DNA from: Mesorhizobium hawassense
GTDB taxonomy: Bacteria > Pseudomonadota > Alphaproteobacteria > Rhizobiales > Rhizobiaceae
Length of the DNA stretch: 64,000 nucleotides
Assembly (NCBI RefSeq): GCF_003289945.1
Contig: NZ_QMBP01000001.1
Span: 62,001 to 126,000, forward strand
Reading direction: 5' to 3'
Below the pieces are notes generated by a model, which was not told where the DNA came from, did not search any database, and saw nothing but the letters and a program-made list of their open reading frames with translations. Positions 25,463 to 33,156 of the stretch are shown one piece after another. A program made the position numbers and the translations under genes. Within the stretch, counting starts at the first letter, position 1; each line of letters begins with the position of its first letter.

Positions 25463-26449
25463 GTGAATAGTTTTTTGAAGACAACCTTCATCCTCTTTGG
25501 GGGTGTGGTCATTTCGGGCGCTGTCTACGCCGCGAGCGGAGTCTCCGGCGCGAGCGTGGACAGTCGCAACCTGTTCCAAGATAAGCGCCCGTTCATAGCG
25601 GCTGATGCCGTCACGCCCGGAGCTTACGATCCGCATGGAGACTATACCAACGACGCCAACTCCAAGATCGAGCATATCTTCCTTCCCTGGGAGGACGTGG
25701 ATCTGGCAACCCTTGGTGTTGCGGACGATTACGCCAAGCAACGCGGCCGGTCGTTGCTGCTCACTATCGAGCCCTGGTCCTGGGCCCGCGACTGGCGCGT
25801 CAGCCCGGAGAACCTGCTGAGCGGAATTCTCGCTGGTCGCTACGATTCCAACATGTCCGCGGTTTGCTCCGCGGCGGCACAGCTGAAGAGTCCGATTACC
25901 ATCCGGTGGGGGCAGGAAATGGACGACAAGACCGGTCAATTCACTTGGTCGTACTGGAATGCAGACGGCTATGTGAAGGCCTACAGGCACGTGATCGACG
26001 TCTGTCGCAAGCACCTGCCGAATGCCAAGTATATGTGGTCGCCGAAAGGGGACGAGGGTCTTCAGGCCTACTATCCGGGTGACAAATACGTCGACGTGAT
26101 CGGCCTGTCAGTCTTCGGCTATCAGCCATACGACAAGCTGGAAGCCGGCCACGATACGACATTCGTGGAGAGGACTAAGCCGGGCTACGACCGCGTGGCC
26201 GGTTTCGGCAAGCCGATTGCCATTGCCGAGCTCGGCTACGAAGGTGACGACAGCTACGTACGGAACTGGGCTGCGGAAGCGAACAAGCCGCATGCCGAAT
26301 TCCCTGCCATGACTGCGGTGGTTTACTTCAATGACAAGGAAGTCTATCCCTGGCCGCGAAACGTCGGCCGGCCTGACTGGCGCGTGGCAGACCACCCGCT
26401 GAATCTGACGACCGAAACTAACGGAGCTGCTACAGCGACTCCGGATTGA
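25463..26449 (+). CDS. apsE: GH26-like secreted glycoside hydrolase
   Basis: A 328-residue secreted hydrolase with a GTG start after AAAGGAGAA and a signal peptide ending near VYAASG. It has a TIM-barrel GH26-like layout. The acid/base candidate is Glu152 in IRWGQEMDD and the nucleophile candidate is Glu256 in IAIAELGYEG. Related enzymes cleave beta-mannan or mixed-linkage glucan. Here it probably trims or releases the polysaccharide made by the operon, as endoglycanases do in many export systems. It sits between two DUF995 genes. The symbol follows the position in the S. meliloti cluster and is inference. Confidence 0.78.
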   Translation: MNSFLKTTFILFGGVVISGAVYAASGVSGASVDSRNLFQDKRPFIAADAVTPGAYDPHGDYTNDANSKIEHIFLPWEDVDLATLGVADDYAKQRGRSLLLTIEPWSWARDWRVSPENLLSGILAGRYDSNMSAVCSAAAQLKSPITIRWGQEMDDKTGQFTWSYWNADGYVKAYRHVIDVCRKHLPNAKYMWSPKGDEGLQAYYPGDKYVDVIGLSVFGYQPYDKLEAGHDTTFVERTKPGYDRVAGFGKPIAIAELGYEGDDSYVRNWAAEANKPHAEFPAMTAVVYFNDKEVYPWPRNVGRPDWRVADHPLNLTTETNGAATATPD

Positions 26450-26520
26450 ACCGCTCATACCCTTGTTCCGCTTGATTTGCGGACGGATCTTTTCCCTGCC
26501 ACCTATCGGAAAACAAGAAA

Positions 26521-27018
26521 ATGTCTTCAGTCCATTCTACTGTTGTAAGTGCGGTGCTGGTCGCACTCATGCTCGCGGCCGGCAATGCCGCGGCGGCGCC
26601 GAAGCCTGCTGTCGATGACATCGCCAAGCTCGCCGCGGCCGCAACTCCCATGAAGGCGGATGCGGTTGAGCAGCTTTATGCCAACCGCACCTGGCTGTGG
26701 GAGAAGCACGGAGCCGGATATTTCTCCGAAAACGAGCACGGCCGGAAGCGTTTCGTGGCGCGAACGCAGACTGGTTATGGCAAAGGCGACTGGTATGTAA
26801 CCAGCGGTGGCGAGGTATGCATGCGCGCGCTCTGGACTTCCAAGAACGACGGAGGAAGCGGCGCCATTACTTGCTTCCTGCATCGCGAAAAGGACGGTGT
26901 CATCTACCAACGGCCCAGCTTGGGGGGCCACTGGTATGTCTTCGGCAACAATCCGGTGCGGAAGAATGACGGCGTGCGCAAGCTGGTGAAGGGCGATAGG
27001 GTCATGAAAGGACTCTAG
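26521..27018 (+). CDS. apsH2: DUF995-family exported protein, copy 2
   Basis: A 165-residue protein with a signal peptide (VVSAVLVALMLAAGNAAAAP). It shares LYANRTWLW, GAGYF, a Cys in GEVCMRALW, SK, TCFLHRE, IYQ and HWYVF with the copy at 24903. Both conserved Cys residues are kept, so a disulfide is possible. It is the last gene of the polysaccharide operon, 71 bp after the GH26 gene, and ends before a long hairpin. Function unknown. Its pairing with copy 1 around the hydrolase suggests a joint role in handling the polymer. Confidence 0.75.
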   Translation: MSSVHSTVVSAVLVALMLAAGNAAAAPKPAVDDIAKLAAAATPMKADAVEQLYANRTWLWEKHGAGYFSENEHGRKRFVARTQTGYGKGDWYVTSGGEVCMRALWTSKNDGGSGAITCFLHREKDGVIYQRPSLGGHWYVFGNNPVRKNDGVRKLVKGDRVMKGL

Positions 27019-27042
27019 ATGCCCTGGACTTCCCGCAAATGC

Positions 27043-27076
27043 AGAATGGCCGCGCCTGTCCAGGCCCGGCCATTCT
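27043..27076. terminator. Hairpin between convergent genes
   Basis: AGAATGGCCG pairs perfectly with CGGCCATTCT, and an inner GCCTG/CAGGC extension is possible. There is no T-run, but the place between two convergent stops fits a bidirectional transcription barrier. Confidence 0.55.
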
Positions 27077-27094
27077 GTCGAACATTATCGACAA

Positions 27095-27391
27095 TCACAC
27101 GTCCGGCTGCTTGAAAGCGCGCATATAACAACGGGACTTCTGACCGAAGCCGCTTGGGGTGCAGACGTAGGGGTTGTTGTGCAGGTACTGCAAGAACGAG
27201 ATCTTGCGCACCGTCGTGGGGTTCTTGTTATACCGGACCATGCCGTTGATCCGGTACTTGACCAGGTACACAGTTCGCGTTTCGTCACGCGGCTTGCGAA
27301 CTTCACCCGCCTGCGCGCTCGTGCCGGCAACCAGCGAAAAGCCGAGACAAAACGCGACCGCCGCAGCCCACTTCACAAGAATCGAGAACAT
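27095..27391 (-). CDS. Small secreted hypothetical protein
   Basis: A 98-residue protein. The ATG at 27391 follows a very strong GGAGGTGGG, which decides the start against a longer frame from 27442. It has a clear signal peptide (ILVKWAAAVAFCLGFSLVAG, then TSAQAG). The mature part is basic and contains RTVYLVKYRINGMVRYN and two Cys (YVCTPSG, SRCYMR), so it may hold one disulfide. It is convergent with the polysaccharide operon. I do not recognise the family. Confidence 0.65.
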   Translation of the reverse strand: MFSILVKWAAAVAFCLGFSLVAGTSAQAGEVRKPRDETRTVYLVKYRINGMVRYNKNPTTVRKISFLQYLHNNPYVCTPSGFGQKSRCYMRAFKQPDV

Positions 27392-27505
27392 TTTCCCACC
27401 TCCAGGTTTTGTTCTTGAGGTGGTGTTCGCACGGCCGGTCATAAGATTCCGGCCGAAATGTCATTAAAATTGTAAGCGCATCCTTGAGTACGACAGTAAC
27501 TGCAT

Positions 27506-27930
27506 TCACCAGCGCTCCCTGGGGTCATTGGGGTGCTGCGACCCACACATATGTAGATTGTAGGTAATGCGTCTGCTTTGCCAGTGCGACGCGAGTTGAC
27601 CTTTCCTTCCCGGCTCCAAGCGAAGCGATACGTCGCGGGTGTTCTCCGAGCCGGCGTTGTCGGCATAGGCGCGGGCGACGAAGCGCCCGAAGAGGCCCGA
27701 CAGGGCCACCTTCACCTCGCGCGCCTGGCCGAGCGGTTCACGGAAGATGAAGGGAGTGCCGACGCCGGTCGGCGTCAGGAGCGCATCGAGAATGGACCAT
27801 GCGCCATAGGCAGCGCCCGGCGTCTGAAGCACCTCCCGAATGCCGGCGTCCTCGATATCCCCCACGTCTAGGTCGACGGTAGCGGCGCTGACGGGGCCGA
27901 CGGTGGATCGAAGCTGTGAAGGAGGGTTCT
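27506..27930 (-). pseudogene. Startless and truncated gene next to hipA
   Basis: A well-formed coding frame reads SQLRSTVGPVSAATVDLDVG, then REVLQTPGAAYGAWSILDAL, FIFREPLGQAREVKVALSGL and FGRFVARAYA. It opens directly after the hipA stop but has no in-frame start before GTG 27865, which would remove the conserved-looking N-terminus. The nearest ATG (27929) is in another frame, so a frameshift is likely. After ARAYA the sequence becomes irregular, suggesting a lost 3' end. The family is not recognised, although the style resembles accessory genes of rhizobial mobile DNA. Confidence 0.5.
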
Positions 27931-27932
27931 CG

Positions 27933-29180
27933 TCATAGGGCTAGCGCTCGTGTCAGGTCGTCATGCTCGAAGGCGCTGGCCATACGGTTGATCTCGGCCG
28001 ACCGTGCGCCGACCGCCTTTGCGGTCTCGCGCCAGGTTGCGGTCACGATCGCCACGTCTTTGATGACCGTGCGAGCTTGCGCCAGCGTCAGGGCGAAGAA
28101 CTCCGAGGCCTCCTCCAGGAGGTCGAGCGAGCAGGTGCCCTCATCGAGATCGATGTTGGTCGTCAGCACCCGCGCCTTGATGTCAGTCGGCACTGGATTG
28201 AGGTCATATGCTGGGGACAGCGACCATCCGGCCTTGCCGAGCCAGAGGAAACCGTGATTGCGCAGATGATCGTCGACATTGGAGATCAGCACATTGAAGG
28301 CGACACGGCGATAAAGGGCGTGGGCATCGGTCTTTGCCTGCGCGCCGTGCTCGGCCAGAGCATCGACGATCTCGGGATAGCTGCCGCGCTCGCCATCCTT
28401 GGCGCCCATCATCGCCATGGCCGACAGGAAGGGAATCCGGACCGCGCCATCGCGGTCGAAGCGCCGGGACAGCATGACCTTCTTGCCGGCGACATCAATC
28501 AGTTCGTGGAGCGGCGTGGCGATGCCGGCCTGGCCGGCCAGTCGCAGGGCGATCTCCTCCCATGTCTCCATGCTGTAGTCGTCGGTCTCCTTGGGGAACT
28601 TGGCGATGGAGAGATGACCATGCAGGTCAACAACCGATGCCTTAGGCCGTGCTCCGCCAAGCGACGAGCCGGGCGCGAAGATGAGTTGGAGGTCCTCGTC
28701 GGTTTCCTCATCACGCAGGATGCGTTCGGTGATCTGGAGCAGTCGGCCGAGTTCGATCAGGGCGGGCACGCCGGCGCGGATCGGCGCTTGGAATTGTTCT
28801 TCGCCGACCCAGCGGAAGCGAAGTGCGCCAAGCCGGGTCTCGTCGGCGACGCCGAGCAGGTAGTCGCTTTCGGCCAGACTGCGGACGGCGCGGCCATCGT
28901 GGTCGGCGCTGCGCCGCTCCGAGCGTTGCATGAGGCGGCGGCCCCAGGTGTCGGGCGCGGAATCACCGATAGAGCCGAAGGTCGCAAGACCAGCGGGAGG
29001 CGCGAAGGCGCCGCGTGTCAGGGCTAGAGCCGGTTCGAGCGAGAAGCGATCCGGGTCGACGAGCCAAGCGCGATCATATTCGAACATGATGGTCTCAGCG
29101 CCCCGGGCGCGGTTGCTCCGCGCCAGTCCGATCGGGCGCGTGTGGCCGTGAAGGTCGAGATGGACCTCGAAATCAGCCAT
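27933..29180 (-). CDS. hipA: HipA-type serine/threonine kinase toxin
   Basis: A 415-residue HipA-family kinase. It has the N-terminal couple domain, the glycine-rich loop SSLGGARPKASV, the catalytic segment NVLISNVDDHLRNHGFLW with the Asp and Asn needed for phosphotransfer, and the metal motif SPAYDLNP, all intact. E. coli HipA phosphorylates glutamyl-tRNA synthetase and causes persistence; the target here is unknown. ATG 29180 (MADFEVHLDLHG) is preferred over a frame from 29240. Its start overlaps the end of the hipB-like gene by 8 bp, which supports a single toxin-antitoxin operon. Confidence 0.92.
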   Translation of the reverse strand: MADFEVHLDLHGHTRPIGLARSNRARGAETIMFEYDRAWLVDPDRFSLEPALALTRGAFAPPAGLATFGSIGDSAPDTWGRRLMQRSERRSADHDGRAVRSLAESDYLLGVADETRLGALRFRWVGEEQFQAPIRAGVPALIELGRLLQITERILRDEETDEDLQLIFAPGSSLGGARPKASVVDLHGHLSIAKFPKETDDYSMETWEEIALRLAGQAGIATPLHELIDVAGKKVMLSRRFDRDGAVRIPFLSAMAMMGAKDGERGSYPEIVDALAEHGAQAKTDAHALYRRVAFNVLISNVDDHLRNHGFLWLGKAGWSLSPAYDLNPVPTDIKARVLTTNIDLDEGTCSLDLLEEASEFFALTLAQARTVIKDVAIVTATWRETAKAVGARSAEINRMASAFEHDDLTRALAL

Positions 29181-29508
29181 CGCGCGACGCTCCGGTCGGC
29201 CGCTTGGGATGGGCGTGCTTTGGCAATTCAGCGCTGGCAAGCGCTTGGCCGATGCTGTCGTTGCCGATGTCGGCGATCTGGCTCAATCCTTCGAGGAGAC
29301 CGAGCGCCTGAAGGACGCCGGCATAGATACCGATGCTGACGTTGGTGTCGCCGGCCTCGATCTTCTGGAGTGTGGAACGCGACGTGAAGGCTCGCTCGGC
29401 CACGACGGACATCGGCAGCCGGCGACGCCGGCGGGCATCGTGGATGTCGGCGCCAAGCTTGCGCAACGCGCGCCGCACAGCGGCCGGGGGATTGTGGGGT
29501 GTCGGCAT
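29173..29508 (-). CDS. hipB: HipB-type HTH antitoxin
   Basis: A 111-residue Xre-family DNA-binding protein. The HTH lies at about residues 17-70: LGADIHDARRRRRLPMSVVA, RAFTSRSTLQKIEAGD, then GIYAGVLQALGL. It is encoded directly before hipA with an 8-bp overlap, as expected for an antitoxin and autorepressor. An imperfect dyad, TGTAGC-N5-GCTTACA (29541-29558), just upstream is a candidate operator. Confidence 0.85.
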   Translation of the reverse strand: MPTPHNPPAAVRRALRKLGADIHDARRRRRLPMSVVAERAFTSRSTLQKIEAGDTNVSIGIYAGVLQALGLLEGLSQIADIGNDSIGQALASAELPKHAHPKRPTGASRDG

Positions 29509-29540
29509 TTGCCACCTTCGCGCTACAGATCGACGGGATG

Positions 29541-29558
29541 TGTAGCACGAAGCTTACA
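29541..29558. promoter_or_regulatory. Candidate HipB operator
   Basis: An imperfect inverted repeat, TGTAGC-N5-GCTTACA, lies about 35 bp before the hipB start in a short AT-rich patch that could hold the promoter. It is proposed only from symmetry and position. Confidence 0.35.
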
Positions 29559-30487
29559 ATTTTACTAGCCCAGGCTTATGCCCATGCAAGCGGATGCCAC
29601 GGCCCCCAGGTTGGATCGTCAGGCGCTCCCCAAAGCTGTCAAAGAGGCTTACCTGAACTCTATTGCGAAGCACTCAGGGCGGGAGCTGTGCGGAAGCTTG
29701 GTCCCGGCCTGGAGAGCAGCCCTCGCTGTGGTGGCGAAATCCTGCTATAGAGGACTGACGGTACTTTTCCTGCTGGTGTCTGGGCGGTGAGTAGGTCCGA
29801 AAATCGGCTCTGCGAGACAATCGATCTCGATAGCTGCCGATACCGCACAAAAAAATTTCTGGCAATTTTCCCTTTAAAATCAACACCGTAAGATTTTGAC
29901 GGCCGCTGGGTCGGGTTTTTCGCGTGTCAAGCGAGAAAAAACCAAGCTAGATCAATGGCCTACCTGGGTTTAGAACAATCGAGTGGGAGTAGAGGGATAA
30001 CGGCGGCAGTTAGCGTAGTTTCGGCGGCGATTTTCGCCGTCGTATAAATTGCCTTCGTGTCCACATCCGGCTCCTTCTCGACTGGGAACCTCCATCTCCG
30101 ATCCGGCAGACGCGATCTGCGCCCACATCCCGGATCAAGCAAAGTGCTTTCGAATGGCGCGAGCGCCGTGGCGAAGAATGGCGTGCGTAAAGGCGTGTCT
30201 TCTTAGCGCCGCTTGTCGGCCGCAGAGTGAAGCTTGGCAGTAACCCTGAAAGCGGACATCGCAGGCGAATACCGTGACCGTCGTGGGTGGCGTCACGTGT
30301 GGAAGGTCCATGGCTATTTGGCGGTACGAGACACAACCCGACGCAAAAAAATCTAGTCTAGTCTAGCTGAACTTTGGGCACGTGTGAGAACGAGATGACG
30401 GATTGCCAGATCCAAAGTCCGGGCTGCGGCAGCGCAGTAGGCTTCTTCCCAGTTTGGCGACTACTTGCCTCACGGCGATGCTCGACC
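29559..30487. other. Gene-poor stretch
   Basis: About 930 bp with no convincing gene on either strand. It contains an imperfect hairpin formed by GGTTTTTCGC and GCGAGAAAAAACC near 29915-29943, AT-rich patches around 29840-29900, and a short CTAGT iteration near 30355. The hairpin may be a terminator, but no gene clearly feeds into it. Confidence 0.5.
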
Positions 30488-31411
30488 TCACGATCGCGCC
30501 GCTGCGTTGGCGACAACGAACACCGCGTAGAGCGACTGCCGCGCCGTGATGAACAGGCGGTTGCGCTTCGGACCGCCGAAAGTGAGGTTGGCCACCGTCT
30601 CCGGGATGCGGATCTTGCCGATCAGCGTGCCATCGGGATCGAAGCAGTGCACGCCATCGCCGGCACCGGCCCAGACGCGGCCGGCCGTATCCACCCGGAA
30701 CCCGTCGAACAGGCCGGCGGAGCAGGTGGCGAACACGCCGAGCTCGTGTAGCATGTCGCCTTCGACGGCGAATTTACAGATGTGCTTCGGTCCGTCCTTT
30801 TGATGTGTGATGCCCGTGTCGCCGACATAGAGGACCGTCTCGTCGGGCGAGAAAGCAAGCCCGTTGGGCTTGGCCATGGTCGAGACGACGCGCGCCACTT
30901 CGCCTGTGACGGGATCGGCGCGGTAGACATGGCAGCCTACGATCTCCTGCTCGGCGCGATCGCCCTCATAGTCGGTCGCGATGCCGTAGGGCGGATCGGA
31001 GAACCATACCGTGCCGTCCGAATGGACAACGACATCGTTCGGCGAGTTCAGCCGCTTGCCTCCGAAGCGGTCGGCAATGACCGTGATCGCGCCGTCGTGT
31101 TCGGTGCGCGTGACGCGCCGCGCCCGATGCTCGCAGGTCACCAGCCTTCCCTGCGTGTCGACCGTGTTGCCGTTGGCATTGTTCGCCGGCGCGCGAAAAA
31201 CCGAGACCATGCCGCTGGTTTCGTCATAGCGCATGATGCGGTCGTTCGGGATATCGGAGAACACCAGGTAGCGGCCACCCGCGAACCATGCAGGCCCCTC
31301 CAGCCAGCGGCCCCCCGTCCACAGCCGCTCGACCGTTACATGGCCGACGAAACAGCTTTCGAACCGTTCGTCGAGCACTTCGAACCCGGTGCCTTCAATG
31401 TCTCCGAACAT
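30488..31411 (-). CDS. SMP-30/gluconolactonase family lactonase
   Basis: A 307-residue six-bladed beta-propeller of the SMP-30/gluconolaconase family, expected to hydrolyse a sugar-acid lactone with a divalent metal. Conserved parts are LWTGGRWLEGPAWFAGGRYL with the metal Glu, NGNTVDTQGRLVTCEH, RLNSPNDVVVHSDGTVWFSDPP and KPNGLAFSPDETVLYVGDTG. ATG 31411 is favoured by an upstream GTGGAG; starts at 31417 and 31438 are possible. It is divergent from the ABC transporter genes, and a copy of the LacI operator lies between them. It probably feeds the idonate/gluconate pathway encoded downstream. Confidence 0.88.
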   Translation of the reverse strand: MFGDIEGTGFEVLDERFESCFVGHVTVERLWTGGRWLEGPAWFAGGRYLVFSDIPNDRIMRYDETSGMVSVFRAPANNANGNTVDTQGRLVTCEHRARRVTRTEHDGAITVIADRFGGKRLNSPNDVVVHSDGTVWFSDPPYGIATDYEGDRAEQEIVGCHVYRADPVTGEVARVVSTMAKPNGLAFSPDETVLYVGDTGITHQKDGPKHICKFAVEGDMLHELGVFATCSAGLFDGFRVDTAGRVWAGAGDGVHCFDPDGTLIGKIRIPETVANLTFGGPKRNRLFITARQSLYAVFVVANAAARS

Positions 31412-31470
31412 AACCATCGCTCCACGAAATCGCTGCATCGATAGCCGTCGCGTCGACTCATTTTCAAGAC

Positions 31471-31499
31471 TTGACCTTCAAAAATGTTAGCGATAACAT
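31471..31499 (+). promoter_or_regulatory. Promoter with overlapping LacI-type operator, site 1
   Basis: ATGTTAGCGATAACAT (31484-31499) is a near-perfect 16-bp palindrome, with one mismatched pair compared with site 3. A TTGACC -35 element (31471) and TAACAT -10 element (31494) spaced 17 bp overlap it, so repressor binding would block transcription of the ABC operon. The divergent lactonase gene may share it. Confidence 0.7.
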
Positions 31500-31540
31500 C
31501 GACGGCAATTCAGTCGTTTGCTTGGCTTGGGAGGGCCAAA

Positions 31541-33034
31541 ATGCGGCCCAAGCTCATCGAATTCATCGGCATCTCCAAGCGCTTCGGCGGCACCCTGGCG
31601 CTGAAATCGGTCTCGCTCGACATCCACGAGGGCGAGATCGTCGCGCTGCTCGGCGAGAACGGCGCCGGCAAGTCCACGCTGATCAAGACGCTGGCCGGCA
31701 TCCACAAGCGTGACCAGGGCACGATCCGCTTCCGCGGCGAGGATTATCATCATCGCCCGCCGCGTCCGAACCAGCCGCAGAAAGTCGCCTTCATCCATCA
31801 GGACCTCGGCCTGATCGAATGGATGACGGTCGCCGAGAATGTCGGCATGGCGCAGGGTTTCTCACGGCGCTCCGGCCTGATCGACTGGCGCGACACCGAA
31901 AGCCGCGCCGAGCGCGCGCTGGCGCTGGTCGGCTGCGCCTTCGATCCGGCGACTCGCGTCCAGGACCTGTCGCGCACGGAAAAATCGCTGGTGGCGATTG
32001 CCCGTGCTTTGGCCACCGAAGCCGACGTGCTGGTGCTCGACGAACCGACGGCAAGCCTGCCGGCGGACGAGGTCGAGCGCCTGTTCGAAGCGCTGCGGCC
32101 GCTACGCCAGCGCGGCGTCGGCATGATCTATGTCTCGCACCGGCTGGATGAAGTCTTCCGCATCGCCGACCGGGTCGCCGTCATGCGCGATGGCCGCATG
32201 GTGGCGGTGAAGCCGGTCGCCGAGACGACGCCGCAGGAACTGGTCGATCTCATCGTCGGCCGGCCGGCGCACCAGATGTTCGCCAAGTCGCGCTGGCAGG
32301 ACGGGCCGGAGCGGCTCAAGGTCGAAAACCTCACCAGCGGCAATGTCGGCCCAGTAAGTTTCGAGGCGCGCTCCGGCGAGTTGCTCGGGCTGGTCGGCCT
32401 GCGCGGCGCCGGCCAGGAAGCCGTCGGGCGCGCGCTGTTCGGCGCCGAGCGTTTCGACGGCACGGTGCTGCTGGACGGCAAGTGCCTCGACCTGACTTCG
32501 GTAGGCGCCGCCCTTGCCGCCGGCGTCGGGCTGATCGCCCGCGACCGCACCGAGGAGTCGGTGGCGCTGTCGCTCTCCGTGCGCGAGAACATGTATCTCA
32601 ACCCGTCGGCCGTCGGCCGCGGGCTCTTCTCCTTCATGAAGCCGGCGCGGGAAAGCGAGCTGACACGCGAACTCGGCGCGCGGCTGGGGCTTAGGCCCAA
32701 CGATCCGCATTTGCCGATCGAGGCGCTCTCCGGCGGCAACCAGCAGAAAGTCGTCGTCGGCCGTTGGCTGGCGACGGGGCGCAAGCTGCTGATCGCCGAG
32801 GACCCGACGGCGGGCGTCGATGTCGGCGCCAAGGCCGAGATCTACCGGCTGATCGCCGCCGCCGTCGAAGCCGGGCTGGCCGTCATCGTCGTCTCGACCG
32901 ATTTCGAGGAAGTCGCCCATATCTGCCATCGCGCGCTCGTCTTCTCGCATAACCGCATCGTGCGCGAGCTGGCCGGCGACGCCTTGACCACGGCAGCGCT
33001 GATCAGTGCCGCCTCCGTGTCCGAAGCCGCCTAG
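31541..33034 (+). CDS. Sugar ABC transporter ATP-binding protein (tandem domains)
   Basis: A 497-residue RbsA/MglA-type ATPase with two nucleotide-binding domains. The first has Walker A GENGAGKST and Walker B VLVLDEPTAS with an unusual signature LSRTEKS. The second has a degenerate Walker A (GLRGAGQE) but the full signature LSGGNQQK. This asymmetry is normal for the family. ATG 31541 follows GGGAGGG. It energises import by the permease and binding protein encoded downstream. Substrate inference: a sugar acid or its lactone, from the neighbouring enzymes. Confidence 0.93.
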   Translation: MRPKLIEFIGISKRFGGTLALKSVSLDIHEGEIVALLGENGAGKSTLIKTLAGIHKRDQGTIRFRGEDYHHRPPRPNQPQKVAFIHQDLGLIEWMTVAENVGMAQGFSRRSGLIDWRDTESRAERALALVGCAFDPATRVQDLSRTEKSLVAIARALATEADVLVLDEPTASLPADEVERLFEALRPLRQRGVGMIYVSHRLDEVFRIADRVAVMRDGRMVAVKPVAETTPQELVDLIVGRPAHQMFAKSRWQDGPERLKVENLTSGNVGPVSFEARSGELLGLVGLRGAGQEAVGRALFGAERFDGTVLLDGKCLDLTSVGAALAAGVGLIARDRTEESVALSLSVRENMYLNPSAVGRGLFSFMKPARESELTRELGARLGLRPNDPHLPIEALSGGNQQKVVVGRWLATGRKLLIAEDPTAGVDVGAKAEIYRLIAAAVEAGLAVIVVSTDFEEVAHICHRALVFSHNRIVRELAGDALTTAALISAASVSEAA

Positions 33035-33146
33035 AGCCGGATGATTTCAGGTCGGGTCGACCTGAAATCTGAATCCGGTTCTAAATCAAAGAGATAGAGC
33101 ATGATGTCGTCCGAAAGCCGCCTCACACTTTTCGGCATCATGCTCT
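33035..33146. repeat. Paired palindromic intergenic element (RIME-like)
   Basis: Two hairpins in a row fill the gap between the ATPase and permease genes. The first pairs CCGGAT and TTCAGGTC with GACCTGAA and ATCCGG (33037-33079). The second pairs AGAGCATGATG with CATCATGCTCT and CCGAAA with TTTTCGG (33096-33146). Such mosaic palindromes are common between genes in Rhizobiales genomes. In an mRNA they could stabilise the upstream part or reduce read-through to the permease gene. Confidence 0.75.
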
Positions 33147-33156
33147 GGGAGAAGCC

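Noticed and set aside
31979..32000. Unusual first ABC signature LSRTEKS as a damaged ATPase
   Set aside because: Asymmetric, degenerate signatures are normal in tandem sugar ATPases, and the second domain supplies LSGGNQQK.
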